Shown here: piece by piece, positions 1 to 5,965 of the stretch
Layout: each line of letters starts with the position of its first letter
How positions within the stretch are numbered: the stretch's first letter is position 1
Assembly (NCBI GenBank): GCA_018830385.1
Contig: JAHJSO010000170.1
Span: 1-10,809, forward strand
Source of the DNA: Elusimicrobiota bacterium
Lineage (GTDB): Bacteria > Elusimicrobiota > Endomicrobiia > CG1-02-37-114 > JAHJSO01
Direction: 5' to 3'
Length of the DNA: 10,809 nt
Made by a program: the position numbers and the translations under genes
Notes under the pieces: generated by a model
What the model was told of the DNA's origin: nothing
The model's input: only the letters and a program-made list of their open reading frames with translations
Databases searched by the model: none

Positions 1-1
1 A

Positions 2-280
2 GGGGCGCTTTCTGCCGATGTTTCTGTTCCGGATGAAAACGTAACACCGGGCCCTGCCCCGCTGATTTATGATTTAAGGGGAACGCCCTGCCCCATAAAT
101 TATGTCAAGACAAAAATTAAACTTGAGGAACTTAATACCGGCGACGTGCTTGAAGTTTATCTGGATGACGGAGAGCCGATAGTGAACGTGCCAAAGAGTC
201 TGGAAGGCGACGGCCACAAAATATTAAACATTCAAAGGGTTGATAATTATTTCAAGGTTGCAGTTAAAAAAGAGAGGTAA
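2..280 (+). CDS. C-terminal part of a protein ending in a TusA-like sulfur-transfer domain (5' end outside window)
   Basis: The reading frame is open from the window edge and stops at TAA 278-280, giving 92 visible residues. A Pro-rich linker leads into a TusA/SirA-like domain that begins around LIYDLRGTPCPINYVK, with the Cys that carries persulfide in this family and a G-D-V-L-E-V strand after it. The usual CPxP is CPIN here. The NVPKSL and GHKI elements are, as I recall, typical of the TusA-like domains attached to sulfite/sulfur-metabolism proteins in such clusters. The upstream domain is unseen, so the whole protein could be a sulfite-reductase-type or other fusion, or a TusA protein with an N-terminal extension. 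Only 3 nt separate it from the ThiS-like gene, so they are surely co-transcribed. The likely role is handing sulfur to the downstream carrier/PLP-enzyme system (inference). Confidence 0.75.
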   Translation, partial: GALSADVSVPDENVTPGPAPLIYDLRGTPCPINYVKTKIKLEELNTGDVLEVYLDDGEPIVNVPKSLEGDGHKILNIQRVDNYFKVAVKKER

Positions 281-283
281 GTT

Positions 284-574
284 ATGACGGTAAAAGTTTT
301 TCTTAATGGCAAAGAAGAGGAACTGGACGGCATAGGAAGCATCCTTGAACTTCTCAATAAAAAGAAAATTCGCCCGGAGGTTGTGACGATAGAAGTGAAT
401 GATAAAATTATACCGCGGGGCGAATACGGGAAGACAGTTCTGAAAAACGGCGACCGCATAGAAATGGTTTTTTTTATGGGCGGTGGTCGACGTGCGAGAA
501 ATAACGAGCACATGTCTGTCCGACGGGCGCGAGATGTGAGCGCCCACATACGGATCCGCAAGGGGGCTATATGA
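284..574 (+). CDS. ThiS-like sulfur carrier protein with an atypical C-terminal tail
   Basis: The 96-residue product begins with a small ubiquitin-like fold of the ThiS/MoaD family: MTVKVFLNGKEEEL, then a helix, then VTIEVNDKIIPRGEY and KNGDRIEMVFFMGGG. In this family the chain normally ends at the Gly-Gly, which is adenylated and converted to a thiocarboxylate. Here Gly-Gly-Gly (residues 66-68) is followed by 28 more residues rich in Arg, encoded by DNA that forms two related hairpins (see separate entry). Such a tail would have to be cut off before the carrier could be charged, or it blocks function. The stop overlaps the next start as ATGA (571-574), so translation is probably coupled to the cysteine synthase. 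A role in thiamine synthesis is possible by family, but neighbours point to cysteine/sulfide assimilation. Confidence 0.85.
   Translation: MTVKVFLNGKEEELDGIGSILELLNKKKIRPEVVTIEVNDKIIPRGEYGKTVLKNGDRIEMVFFMGGGRRARNNEHMSVRRARDVSAHIRIRKGAI
488..558. repeat. Two related palindromic units within the 3' end of the ThiS-like gene
   Basis: Two units about 33 bp apart share the pattern CGACGxGCG...AGA.AT...GAGCxC. The first can fold with GTGC (492-495) against GCAC (508-511). The second folds with GGGCGC (525-530) against GCGCCC (540-545) around a 9-nt loop. The block starts directly after the Gly codons where a ThiS gene would normally stop and ends just before the ribosome binding site of the next gene. 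It looks like a small dispersed palindromic element read through in frame. Boundaries are approximate and no clear target duplication was found. Confidence 0.5.
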
Positions 575-1530
575 GTTTGTCCGACGACAACAGAGAAAGG
601 AAATCCGGCATCAGGATAGCCGGGAACGTTCTGGAGTTGTTTTTTAATACGCCGGTTGTCCGTCTGAACCGCATCCCGGATGAGGGCGCTGAGATTTATG
701 CAAAATTAGAGGCGTTCTCGCCGGGGGGCAGCGTAAAAGACAGGGTCGCCCTCAGCATGATTCAGGAAGGCGAAAAGGCGGGCATGCTTAAACCGGGGTC
801 AATCATCGTTGAGCCGACGAGCGGGAACACGGGCATAGGTTTCGCCATCGTCTGCGCGGTTAAGGGTTACAGGTGCGTACTCACAATGCCCGAATCAATG
901 AGTTTAGAAAGGATTTACATACTGAAATCATTGGGCGCAGAGGTCATCCTTACCCCGGCTACTGAAGGTATGGCTGGAGCAGTAAAAAAAGCAGAAGAGA
1001 TTGTCAAAAAAAACAAAAACGCCTACATGCCGCAGCAGTTTAAAAACCCGGCAAACCCCGACATCCACAGGGAAACTACCGCCCTGGAAATAATTGAATG
1101 CATGGGCGACGGGTTTGACGCGTTTGTCGCAGGCGTGGGTACCGGCGGAACGATTACGGGCGTCGGGGAAGTCCTTAAGAAAAAATATCCGTCAATAAAG
1201 ATAGTCGCCGTTGAGCCGGAAAGTTCGGCAGTGCTGTCGGGTGGCCCGGCTGGCCCTCATAAAATACAGGGCATAGGAGCAGGATTTATCCCTGACATAT
1301 TAAACCGTGAGATAATTGACCGTATTATTACCGTGAGGGATGAAGACGCATACAGGACAGCGCAACTCCTGGCGAAGAAGGAAGGGATTTTTTGCGGTAT
1401 ATCGTCGGGCGCTGCGTGTTTCGCATCAATAAAACTGGCGAAAGAATTGGGCAGGGGGAAAAAGATTGTAGTTATATTCCCCGATACGGGCGAGAGATAT
1501 TTCAGTATACAGCAGTATTTTGAAATCTAG
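571..1530 (+). CDS. cysK: Cysteine synthase, CysK family (PLP-dependent)
   Basis: The 319-residue protein is full length for O-acetylserine sulfhydrylase-type enzymes, which make cysteine from an activated serine and sulfide. Visible hallmarks are the PLP lysine in SPGGSVKDR (K56), the substrate loop EPTSGNTGIG (81-90), the glycine-rich phosphate loop GVGTGGTITG (188-197), KIQGIGAGFIP, the CGISSGA segment that holds the PLP ring nitrogen, and the C-terminal FPDTGERY. It has an N-terminal extension of about 18 residues before the NVLELFFNTPVVRL start of the fold. The ATG overlaps the stop of the ThiS-like gene, with AAGGGGG at 560-566 as its ribosome binding site. Association with sulfur carriers and an E1-like enzyme suggests it may take sulfur from a carrier thiocarboxylate, as mycobacterial CysM does from CysO; whether the acceptor is O-acetylserine or O-phosphoserine cannot be read here. 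Confidence 0.93.
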   Translation: MSLSDDNRERKSGIRIAGNVLELFFNTPVVRLNRIPDEGAEIYAKLEAFSPGGSVKDRVALSMIQEGEKAGMLKPGSIIVEPTSGNTGIGFAIVCAVKGYRCVLTMPESMSLERIYILKSLGAEVILTPATEGMAGAVKKAEEIVKKNKNAYMPQQFKNPANPDIHRETTALEIIECMGDGFDAFVAGVGTGGTITGVGEVLKKKYPSIKIVAVEPESSAVLSGGPAGPHKIQGIGAGFIPDILNREIIDRIITVRDEDAYRTAQLLAKKEGIFCGISSGAACFASIKLAKELGRGKKIVVIFPDTGERYFSIQQYFEI

Positions 1531-1551
1531 TAATACCGGAGGATTCAGGAT

Positions 1552-2781
1552 ATGGGTTACGTCAGGGGACTAAAATGCAGGGAGTGCGAACGCAAATACC
1601 CGGCAGAACCGCTATACGTGTGTGAGTATTGTTTCGGCCCGCTTGAGGTTGATTATGATTATGAGGGGATAAAAAATGTTTTGTCCAGAGACGTCCTCAC
1701 CTCAAGGGCCGAAAACATCTGGCGTTACAGGGAACTTCTGCCTATTGACGGCAACCCGATAGTAGGGCTGCAATCCGGCTGGACCCCGCTTATCAGGGCG
1801 GACAACCTGGCGGGAGAGCTTGGTGTAAAGGAGTTATACGTAAAGGATGACTCTGTCTGTCACCCGACGCTTTCCTTCAAGGACAGGGTTGTCTCGGTGG
1901 CGATATCAAAGGCGGCCGAGTTCGGTTTTGACACGGTTGCGTGTGCATCAACGGGGAATCTGGCAAACTCTGTTTCGGCCCAGGCAGCAAAAGCAAAAAT
2001 GAAGTGTTTTGTTTTTATTCCTGCCGACCTTGAATCGGGAAAGATTATCGCTGCAATTATTTATGGCCCGAATGTGGTTGCGGTTGAGGGAAATTATGAC
2101 GAGGTGAACCGTCTCTGCACGGAAATCACAAACAAACACAAATGGGCTTTCGTCAACATAAACATCCGTCCGTATTACGCCGAGGGCTCAAAGACCTACA
2201 TATATGAAATCATTGAGCAACTGGGCTGGAAGGTGCCGCAGCACATAGTAGTCCCCGTTGCAGGCGGCTCGCTGATTTCCAAAATCCGTAAGGGAATGGT
2301 TGAATTTCAGAAGTTAGGGCTGATTAAGAATATTGACACGAAAATATACGCTGCGCAGGGGCAGGGCTGCGCACCTGTCGTTACGGCGATTAAACAGAAA
2401 AGTGAAATAATAAAACCCGTAAAACCGAGAACGATAGCAAAATCGCTGGCGATAGGCAACCCTGCCGACGGTTATTATGCTTACAAAACAGTCACTGACA
2501 GCGGCGGGTGGGCGGATGAAGCCACCGACGACGAAATAGTTGAAGGGATTAAACTGCTCGCCCGCACGGAGGGGATATTTACCGAGACCGCCGGCGGCGT
2601 GACCGTAGCCGTAGCAAAGAAATTAATTGAACAGGGAGTAATACCGAAAGACGAATCAATCGTTATATGCATAACAGGTAACGGGCTAAAAACTCAGGAG
2701 GCCCTTGCGGGCAGGATAAGACAGCCGGTAAAGATAAAACCTAACATTGATTCGTTTGAAAAAATAGTCCACGAAAAATAA
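1552..2781 (+). CDS. thrC: Threonine synthase (PLP-dependent)
   Basis: The 409-residue protein matches threonine synthases, which convert O-phosphohomoserine to threonine. It has an N-terminal zinc-ribbon-like module with C9-x2-C12 and C24-x2-C27, then GWTPL (76-80), the PLP lysine K110 in HPTLSFKDR, CASTGNLANS, the phosphate-binding VAGGSL, a NPADGYYAY segment, FTETAGGVT, and a C-terminal ITGNGLKTQEAL. The ATG follows a strong GGAGG (1538-1542). It lies 21 nt after the cysteine synthase stop. Its presence inside a sulfur-carrier operon is notable: O-phosphohomoserine is also a possible acceptor for sulfide in homocysteine synthesis, so a role beside threonine formation is conceivable, but the sequence reads as an ordinary threonine synthase. 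Confidence 0.93.
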   Translation: MGYVRGLKCRECERKYPAEPLYVCEYCFGPLEVDYDYEGIKNVLSRDVLTSRAENIWRYRELLPIDGNPIVGLQSGWTPLIRADNLAGELGVKELYVKDDSVCHPTLSFKDRVVSVAISKAAEFGFDTVACASTGNLANSVSAQAAKAKMKCFVFIPADLESGKIIAAIIYGPNVVAVEGNYDEVNRLCTEITNKHKWAFVNINIRPYYAEGSKTYIYEIIEQLGWKVPQHIVVPVAGGSLISKIRKGMVEFQKLGLIKNIDTKIYAAQGQGCAPVVTAIKQKSEIIKPVKPRTIAKSLAIGNPADGYYAYKTVTDSGGWADEATDDEIVEGIKLLARTEGIFTETAGGVTVAVAKKLIEQGVIPKDESIVICITGNGLKTQEALAGRIRQPVKIKPNIDSFEKIVHEK

Positions 2782-2803
2782 AAAGCGCAACGGAGGAGAA
2801 AAA

Positions 2804-3886
2804 ATGAATATTAAAGTAAGAATCCCGACGCCGTTACAGAAAATTACAAAGAATCAGACAGATATTGTTTCTGACGGACAGGATGTCAGGGAACTTATAG
2901 AAAACCTTGACAGGGAATATCCGGGGCTGAAGGAGAGAGTCTGCGACGAGAAGGGCGATATCAGGCGGTTCATAAACATATTCGTCAACGGACAGGACAT
3001 CAGGTTTCTGGAAGGGGACGGGACAAAACTTAAAGAAGGGGACGAGGTTTCCGTAATTCCGGCAATTGCTGGCGGTGTTGATTTAAGTGAAGATCAAATA
3101 GAAAGGTATTCAAGACAGATAATACTCCCTGAAATCGGAGGTAGGGGCCAGGAAAAACTGTTGAAGGCGAAGGCGCTTGTTATCGGATGCGGCGGGCTCG
3201 GCTCACCTGCGGCATATTACCTGGCCGGCGCTGGCGTGGGTACTATCGGGCTGGTTGACAGCGACAGGGTTGAATTAAACAACCTGCAGAGACAGATACT
3301 CCATTTCACGCGGGATGTGGGACAACCGAAAGTTGAATCTGCAAAGGAAAAACTGTCAGCACTGAACCCGGACGTGCAGGTTAACACGTATCCGCTTCGT
3401 CTCACATCAAAAAATATTCTTGACATTATTGCGCAATACGACATTATCATTGATGGTAGCGACAACTTCCCGACCCGTTATCTTGTGAACGATGCGTGTG
3501 TTTTTTCAAACAAACCTCTTGTCCATGCGGGTATATTGAAGTTTGACGGCCAGGCGACCACAATAATCCCGAACGAAGGGCCCTGTTACAGGTGCCTGTT
3601 CCCGGAGCCACCGCCGCCGGGCATGGTGCCGTCTTGCCAGGAGGCGGGAATCATCGGCGTGGTGGCGGGCATGTTGGGTATCGTCCAGGCGACTGAGGCG
3701 CTGAAATTTATACTTGGCGCAGGGGAGCTCCTTGTCGGTAAACTCCTTATATGTAACGCCCTGGAAATGAACTTCAGGAAACTTAACTTCCAGCGGAATC
3801 CCGGCTGCGTCGTCTGCGGGGATAAGCCGTCAATAAAGGAGTTGACTGATTACGAACAGTTCTGTGGCGTCAGGCCGCAAGGGTAA
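2804..3886 (+). CDS. CysO/MoaD-like sulfur carrier fused to a MoeB/ThiF-type adenylyltransferase
   Basis: The 360-residue protein has two domains. Residues 1-91 form a ubiquitin-like carrier ending in FVNGQDIRFLEGDGTKL..VIPAIAGG, very like CysO. Gly-Gly (90-91) is followed at once by the E1-like domain. That domain has the start LSEDQIERYSRQIILPEIG, the ATP loop GCGGLGS (128-134), D152, R163 in NNLQRQ, DGSDNFPTRY (217-226), zinc Cys pairs C261/C264 and C335/C338, and C278 in VPSCQEAG at the ThiF/MoeB catalytic-Cys position. No rhodanese domain follows. It should adenylate the Gly-Gly tail of a carrier, perhaps the ThiS-like protein encoded upstream. Its own carrier domain has an internal Gly-Gly and would need proteolysis to be charged. 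GGAGGAG (2792-2798) precedes the ATG. Confidence 0.92.
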   Translation: MNIKVRIPTPLQKITKNQTDIVSDGQDVRELIENLDREYPGLKERVCDEKGDIRRFINIFVNGQDIRFLEGDGTKLKEGDEVSVIPAIAGGVDLSEDQIERYSRQIILPEIGGRGQEKLLKAKALVIGCGGLGSPAAYYLAGAGVGTIGLVDSDRVELNNLQRQILHFTRDVGQPKVESAKEKLSALNPDVQVNTYPLRLTSKNILDIIAQYDIIIDGSDNFPTRYLVNDACVFSNKPLVHAGILKFDGQATTIIPNEGPCYRCLFPEPPPPGMVPSCQEAGIIGVVAGMLGIVQATEALKFILGAGELLVGKLLICNALEMNFRKLNFQRNPGCVVCGDKPSIKELTDYEQFCGVRPQG

Positions 3887-3890
3887 CTAA

Positions 3891-4049
3891 TGCAGTGTCC
3901 CATAAATCTCTTGACATTTGAATACCCATTGGATTGTCATTGCGAGGGACGAAGTCCCGAAGCAATCCCCTTGTCTTATGAGATTGCTTCGTCGCTGACG
4001 CTCCTCGCAATGACAACCATGATTGTAGAGATCTGTTAGGGACGCTACA
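3891..4049. mobile_element. 159-bp MITE-like element flanked by CTAA target duplication
   Basis: The ends are imperfect terminal inverted repeats: TGCAGTGTCCCATAA.ATCTCT at 3891-3911, and on the opposite strand TGTAGCGTCCCTAACAGATCTCT from 4049 inward. Both ends are bordered by CTAA (3887-3890 and 4050-4053), consistent with a 4-bp target-site duplication. There is no coding capacity. An inner palindrome of the GTCATTGCGAGG type fills the centre. Deleting the element and one CTAA leaves the MoeB stop, then CTAAGGAGACAAT, then the ATG of the NIL gene, which is a normal operon junction with the ribosome binding site AAGGAG. This strongly supports a secondary insertion of a non-autonomous element. 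The transposase family that moves it is unknown. Confidence 0.8.
3934..4015. repeat. Inner long palindrome with GTCATTGCGAGG arms
   Basis: The left arm (3936-3967) starts GTCATTGCGAGGGACGAAG and ends GAAGCAATC. The right arm (3982-4013) starts GATTGCTTCG and ends CTCCTCGCAATGAC, so the two arms pair over most of their length around a 14-nt centre. The left arm also holds a small hairpin GGGAC-GAA-GTCCC (3946-3958). Dispersed repeats with this GTCATTGCGAGG/GAAGCAATC signature occur in many unrelated bacterial genomes. If transcribed in the operon, it would form a long stable RNA hairpin between the MoeB fusion and the NIL gene. Confidence 0.85.
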
Positions 4050-4062
4050 CTAAGGAGACAAT

Positions 4063-4302
4063 ATGGCGAAAAAAATCGTTAAACTTATTTTTCCGCAGCG
4101 TCTGATTAAAGAACCGCTGACTTTTAAAATGGCAAAAAAATTTAACGTTATTCCGAACATCCGTCGGGCAAGGGTAACTGATACAATCGGAGAATTAGTC
4201 CTTGAACTGGACGGCGAAGAAAAGAACGTAGCCATGGGTATTGACTATCTTGTGAAAGCAGGGGTGGACGTCAGGCCTGTTGAAGGCGATATCCTGGATT
4301 AA
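4063..4302 (+). CDS. Stand-alone NIL-domain protein
   Basis: The 79-residue protein consists of a single NIL domain, the module found at the C-terminus of the methionine ABC transporter ATPase MetN and in some ferredoxin-like proteins of sulfur metabolism. The match is VKLIFPQRLIKEPLTFKMAKKFNVIPNI near the start, with a second half ELVLELDGEEKNVAMGIDYL and AGVDVRPVE. In MetN this domain binds methionine. A free copy in a cysteine/threonine/sulfur-carrier operon could sense or bind a sulfur amino acid, or assist sulfur insertion; the function is not established. The ATG has AAGGAG at 4052-4057, which abuts the right end of the MITE-like element. Before that insertion the gene would have followed the MoeB-fusion stop by 13 nt. 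Confidence 0.88.
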   Translation: MAKKIVKLIFPQRLIKEPLTFKMAKKFNVIPNIRRARVTDTIGELVLELDGEEKNVAMGIDYLVKAGVDVRPVEGDILD

Positions 4303-4311
4303 CATATTGAT

Positions 4312-4917
4312 ATGATATCAGAAGATGAAGATATAAAATGTATGCTTGCGTTCAGAGCGGGGGGTGATATCTGCTTTGAAAAAATACTTAAGAAATATGA
4401 AAAGCCATTGATTAACTTCGTCTATCGTTTTATAGGCAATAAGACAGAAGCAGAAGATATAGCACAAGAAGTTTTTTTGAGGGTCTATAAATCAAAGAAT
4501 AAATATGAACCCCGGGCAAAATTTTCTACCTGGTTATATAGAATTGCCGCTAATATATGTATTGATTATAGAAGGAAACCTGCTAATAAACTCCATGCAA
4601 GCACGGATTCGCTGGATAAACCGATTGTTAGAGACGAAAATGAAATAACGAGTGAAATCGCGGACGCTTCTAAAAACCTCCAGGAGAACATACTGGAACA
4701 AAAACTGATAAATGAGACCATTATGTCTGCTTTGATTTTACTGCCTACGAACCAGCGTATTGCTTTAACTCTTTGTGTGTATGAAAATAAATCGTATCGG
4801 GAAATATCGGAAATTCTCGGCTGTTCCGTTTCCTCGGTTGAATCGCTTCTATTTCGTTCCCGCCAGACCTTAAGAAAAAACTGGCTGTTCTATAAAAAAA
4901 ATGATAAAAGCGTGTGA
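4312..4917 (+). CDS. ECF-type RNA polymerase sigma factor (RpoE-like)
   Basis: The 201-residue protein has both ECF domains. Region 2 spans about residues 19-89, with EAEDIAQEVFLRVYK (46-60) and the -10-recognising FSTWLYRIAANICIDYRR (71-88). Region 4 starts near residue 139, with LPTNQRIALTL and the helix-turn-helix YREISEILGCSVSSVESLLFRSRQTLRK. The linker between the domains is long, polar and acidic (about 90-135). The ATG was chosen because DEDIKCMLAFRAGG lines up with usual ECF N-termini; no good Shine-Dalgarno precedes it, and it starts 9 nt after the NIL stop. Composition drops sharply in GC from this gene, so it starts a different block. It is presumably held by the membrane anti-sigma factor encoded downstream and released by an envelope signal. 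Confidence 0.93.
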   Translation: MISEDEDIKCMLAFRAGGDICFEKILKKYEKPLINFVYRFIGNKTEAEDIAQEVFLRVYKSKNKYEPRAKFSTWLYRIAANICIDYRRKPANKLHASTDSLDKPIVRDENEITSEIADASKNLQENILEQKLINETIMSALILLPTNQRIALTLCVYENKSYREISEILGCSVSSVESLLFRSRQTLRKNWLFYKKNDKSV

Positions 4918-4984
4918 TATAATTAGAGAAGCGCTATTTGAACAACTATCAGAAAACAATTTATTGTTAAAGAAGTATAGGTGA
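4901..4984 (+). pseudogene. Short ORF resembling the first half of a zinc anti-sigma (ZAS) domain
   Basis: A 27-codon ORF starts at an ATG inside the last codons of the sigma gene and ends at TGA 4982-4984. Its product, MIKACDIIREALFEQLSENN followed by LLLKKYR, resembles the start of ZAS anti-sigma proteins, which place a Cys near the N-terminus, then an acidic helix, then HxxxCxxC. In the other frame, right at the stop, the DNA reads VITHSGRCRMK. This puts His 26 residues and Cys 30 residues after C5, the same spacing as in the intact anti-sigma factor at 5435, though the last Cys is missing. It may be a decayed anti-sigma gene, a translated leader, or chance. No separate ribosome binding site is evident, but overlap with the sigma stop is typical of coupled anti-sigma genes. 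Confidence 0.35.
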
Positions 4985-5007
4985 TAACCCATTCCGGGAG
5001 GTGCAGA

Positions 5008-5328
5008 ATGAAATTAGGTATAATTATTCATTCCAGTGATGCAGAAACAACATGGAACGCATTCCGTCTTGCCAACCTGTCATTGACAGAGAAAGATGAA
5101 GTTAAAATTTTTCTTCTGGCCAAAGGCGTAGAATATGAAAATTTGTCAAATGAAAAGTTTAATATCTTTAAACTTGCACAGGATTTTGTCAATAACAACG
5201 GTAAAATTCTGGCTTGTGGAACCTGTCTCAAACTAAGACAAAAAGAAGGCACAGAACTATGCCCGCTATCCAGTTTAAAAGATTTATATAAACTTGTTGA
5301 AGAATGCGACAAAGTTTTGACATTTTAA
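5008..5328 (+). CDS. DsrE-family protein (small sulfur-relay-like)
   Basis: The 106-residue product has the DsrE/F-like alpha-beta layout: KLGIIIHSSDAETTWNAFRLA at the N-terminus, a middle DEVKIFLLAKGVE strand, and the conserved Cys segment KILACGTCLKLR (C70, C73), followed by C85 in ELCPLSSLKDLYKL. Proteins of this family bind or pass sulfur on a conserved Cys, though many are of unknown role. The start at 5008 is preferred over the in-frame GTG at 4981 because GGGAGGTG (4996-5003) sits just upstream and the fold begins at MKLGIIIHS. It lies between the sigma gene and its probable anti-sigma gene, an uncommon position that hints at a link between sulfur or thiol state and the regulator. Confidence 0.8.
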   Translation: MKLGIIIHSSDAETTWNAFRLANLSLTEKDEVKIFLLAKGVEYENLSNEKFNIFKLAQDFVNNNGKILACGTCLKLRQKEGTELCPLSSLKDLYKLVEECDKVLTF

Positions 5329-5434
5329 TTTGTTATGTTTTCATGTTTGAGCCACCGCAAGTTTTTGGTAGATTCCTCGTTTAGTATAGTGAAAGGGTTC
5401 GCTGTTAGATGAATAAGGAACACAGGACTAAAAC
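5329..5434 (+). other. Intergenic stretch before the anti-sigma gene
   Basis: These 106 nt hold no ORF of note and no clear terminator hairpin. A GGAAC at 5417-5421 resembles an ECF -35 element, but no convincing -10 fits before the next ATG, so no promoter is called. AGGA at 5424-5427 is the likely ribosome binding site for the anti-sigma gene. Confidence 0.4.
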
Positions 5435-5965
5435 ATGAAATGTAAAAAGGTAAAGAGAAAACTTTATGCATATATTGATAATGAACTAACCGACACTGAA
5501 AAACAATTTATTTTTGAACATTTGAATAAATGCGAAGATTGTAAAAAAGGACTTGACGAACTCTTACTACAGAATCAGTTTCTTAAAAAACTTGAAGCGA
5601 TTGAACCATCTGTGAATTTCAGAGCAAAATTCTGGCAGAGAGTTGAATCTGTTCAGGAAGAAAAACAGGGGGTTAAAATATCTTTGCTCAGGTGGGTTCC
5701 TGTTCCTGTTTTTTGTTCTGTGGTTGTGATTTTGTTTTTGACTTTTTTGGTATTATCGCCTGTGTTGTATGGTATTTCTGATGTTGAAACAAACAGAAAA
5801 ATTTCTGCTCTTGCCCAAAGAACATTTATTGTACAGTTACAGCAGACGGGTTTCGCGCCCTTGAATTTTATAAATTTTTGTGAAGAATATTGCCGGATAC
5901 TGCATGAACACTGTCAGAGAAAAACAGGTTCAACAAAATGTATCTGCGGGAGATGTGAAATATGA
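5435..5965 (+). CDS. Membrane anti-sigma factor with ZAS domain and Cys/His-rich external tail
   Basis: The 176-residue protein starts with a zinc-binding anti-sigma domain: C3, then H29-x3-C33-x2-C36 in HLNKCEDC. A polar linker leads to one membrane span at about 87-113 (WVPVPVFCSVVVILFLTFLV...). With the ZAS domain inside, the remaining residues lie outside the inner membrane. That tail ends in a dense cluster of possible metal ligands: C149, C153, H157, H159, C160, C169, C171 and C174. The ZAS part should bind and restrain the ECF sigma factor encoded upstream. The tail suggests direct metal or redox sensing, as in other envelope metal-response systems, although its sequence is not one I recognise. 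The stop overlaps the next start as ATGA. AGGA at 5424-5427 precedes the ATG. Confidence 0.85.
   Translation: MKCKKVKRKLYAYIDNELTDTEKQFIFEHLNKCEDCKKGLDELLLQNQFLKKLEAIEPSVNFRAKFWQRVESVQEEKQGVKISLLRWVPVPVFCSVVVILFLTFLVLSPVLYGISDVETNRKISALAQRTFIVQLQQTGFAPLNFINFCEEYCRILHEHCQRKTGSTKCICGRCEI

Noticed and set aside
488..558. CRISPR-like repeats in the ThiS tail
   Set aside because: Only two imperfect hairpin units with no spacers or cas genes; a small palindromic element explains them better.
224..561. Opposite-strand and shifted ORFs over the ThiS-like gene
   Set aside because: They are basic, low-complexity shadows of the plus-strand gene, without ribosome binding sites or family motifs.
3911..3939. 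TTGACA at 3911-3916 as a -35 box of an outward promoter in the MITE-like element
   Set aside because: No acceptable -10 lies 16-18 nt downstream; the matching position reads TTGTCA, inside the palindrome arm.
3936..4013. Inner palindrome as a rho-independent terminator
   Set aside because: The hairpin has a long interrupted stem and no T-run after it, and the operon appears to continue into the NIL gene.
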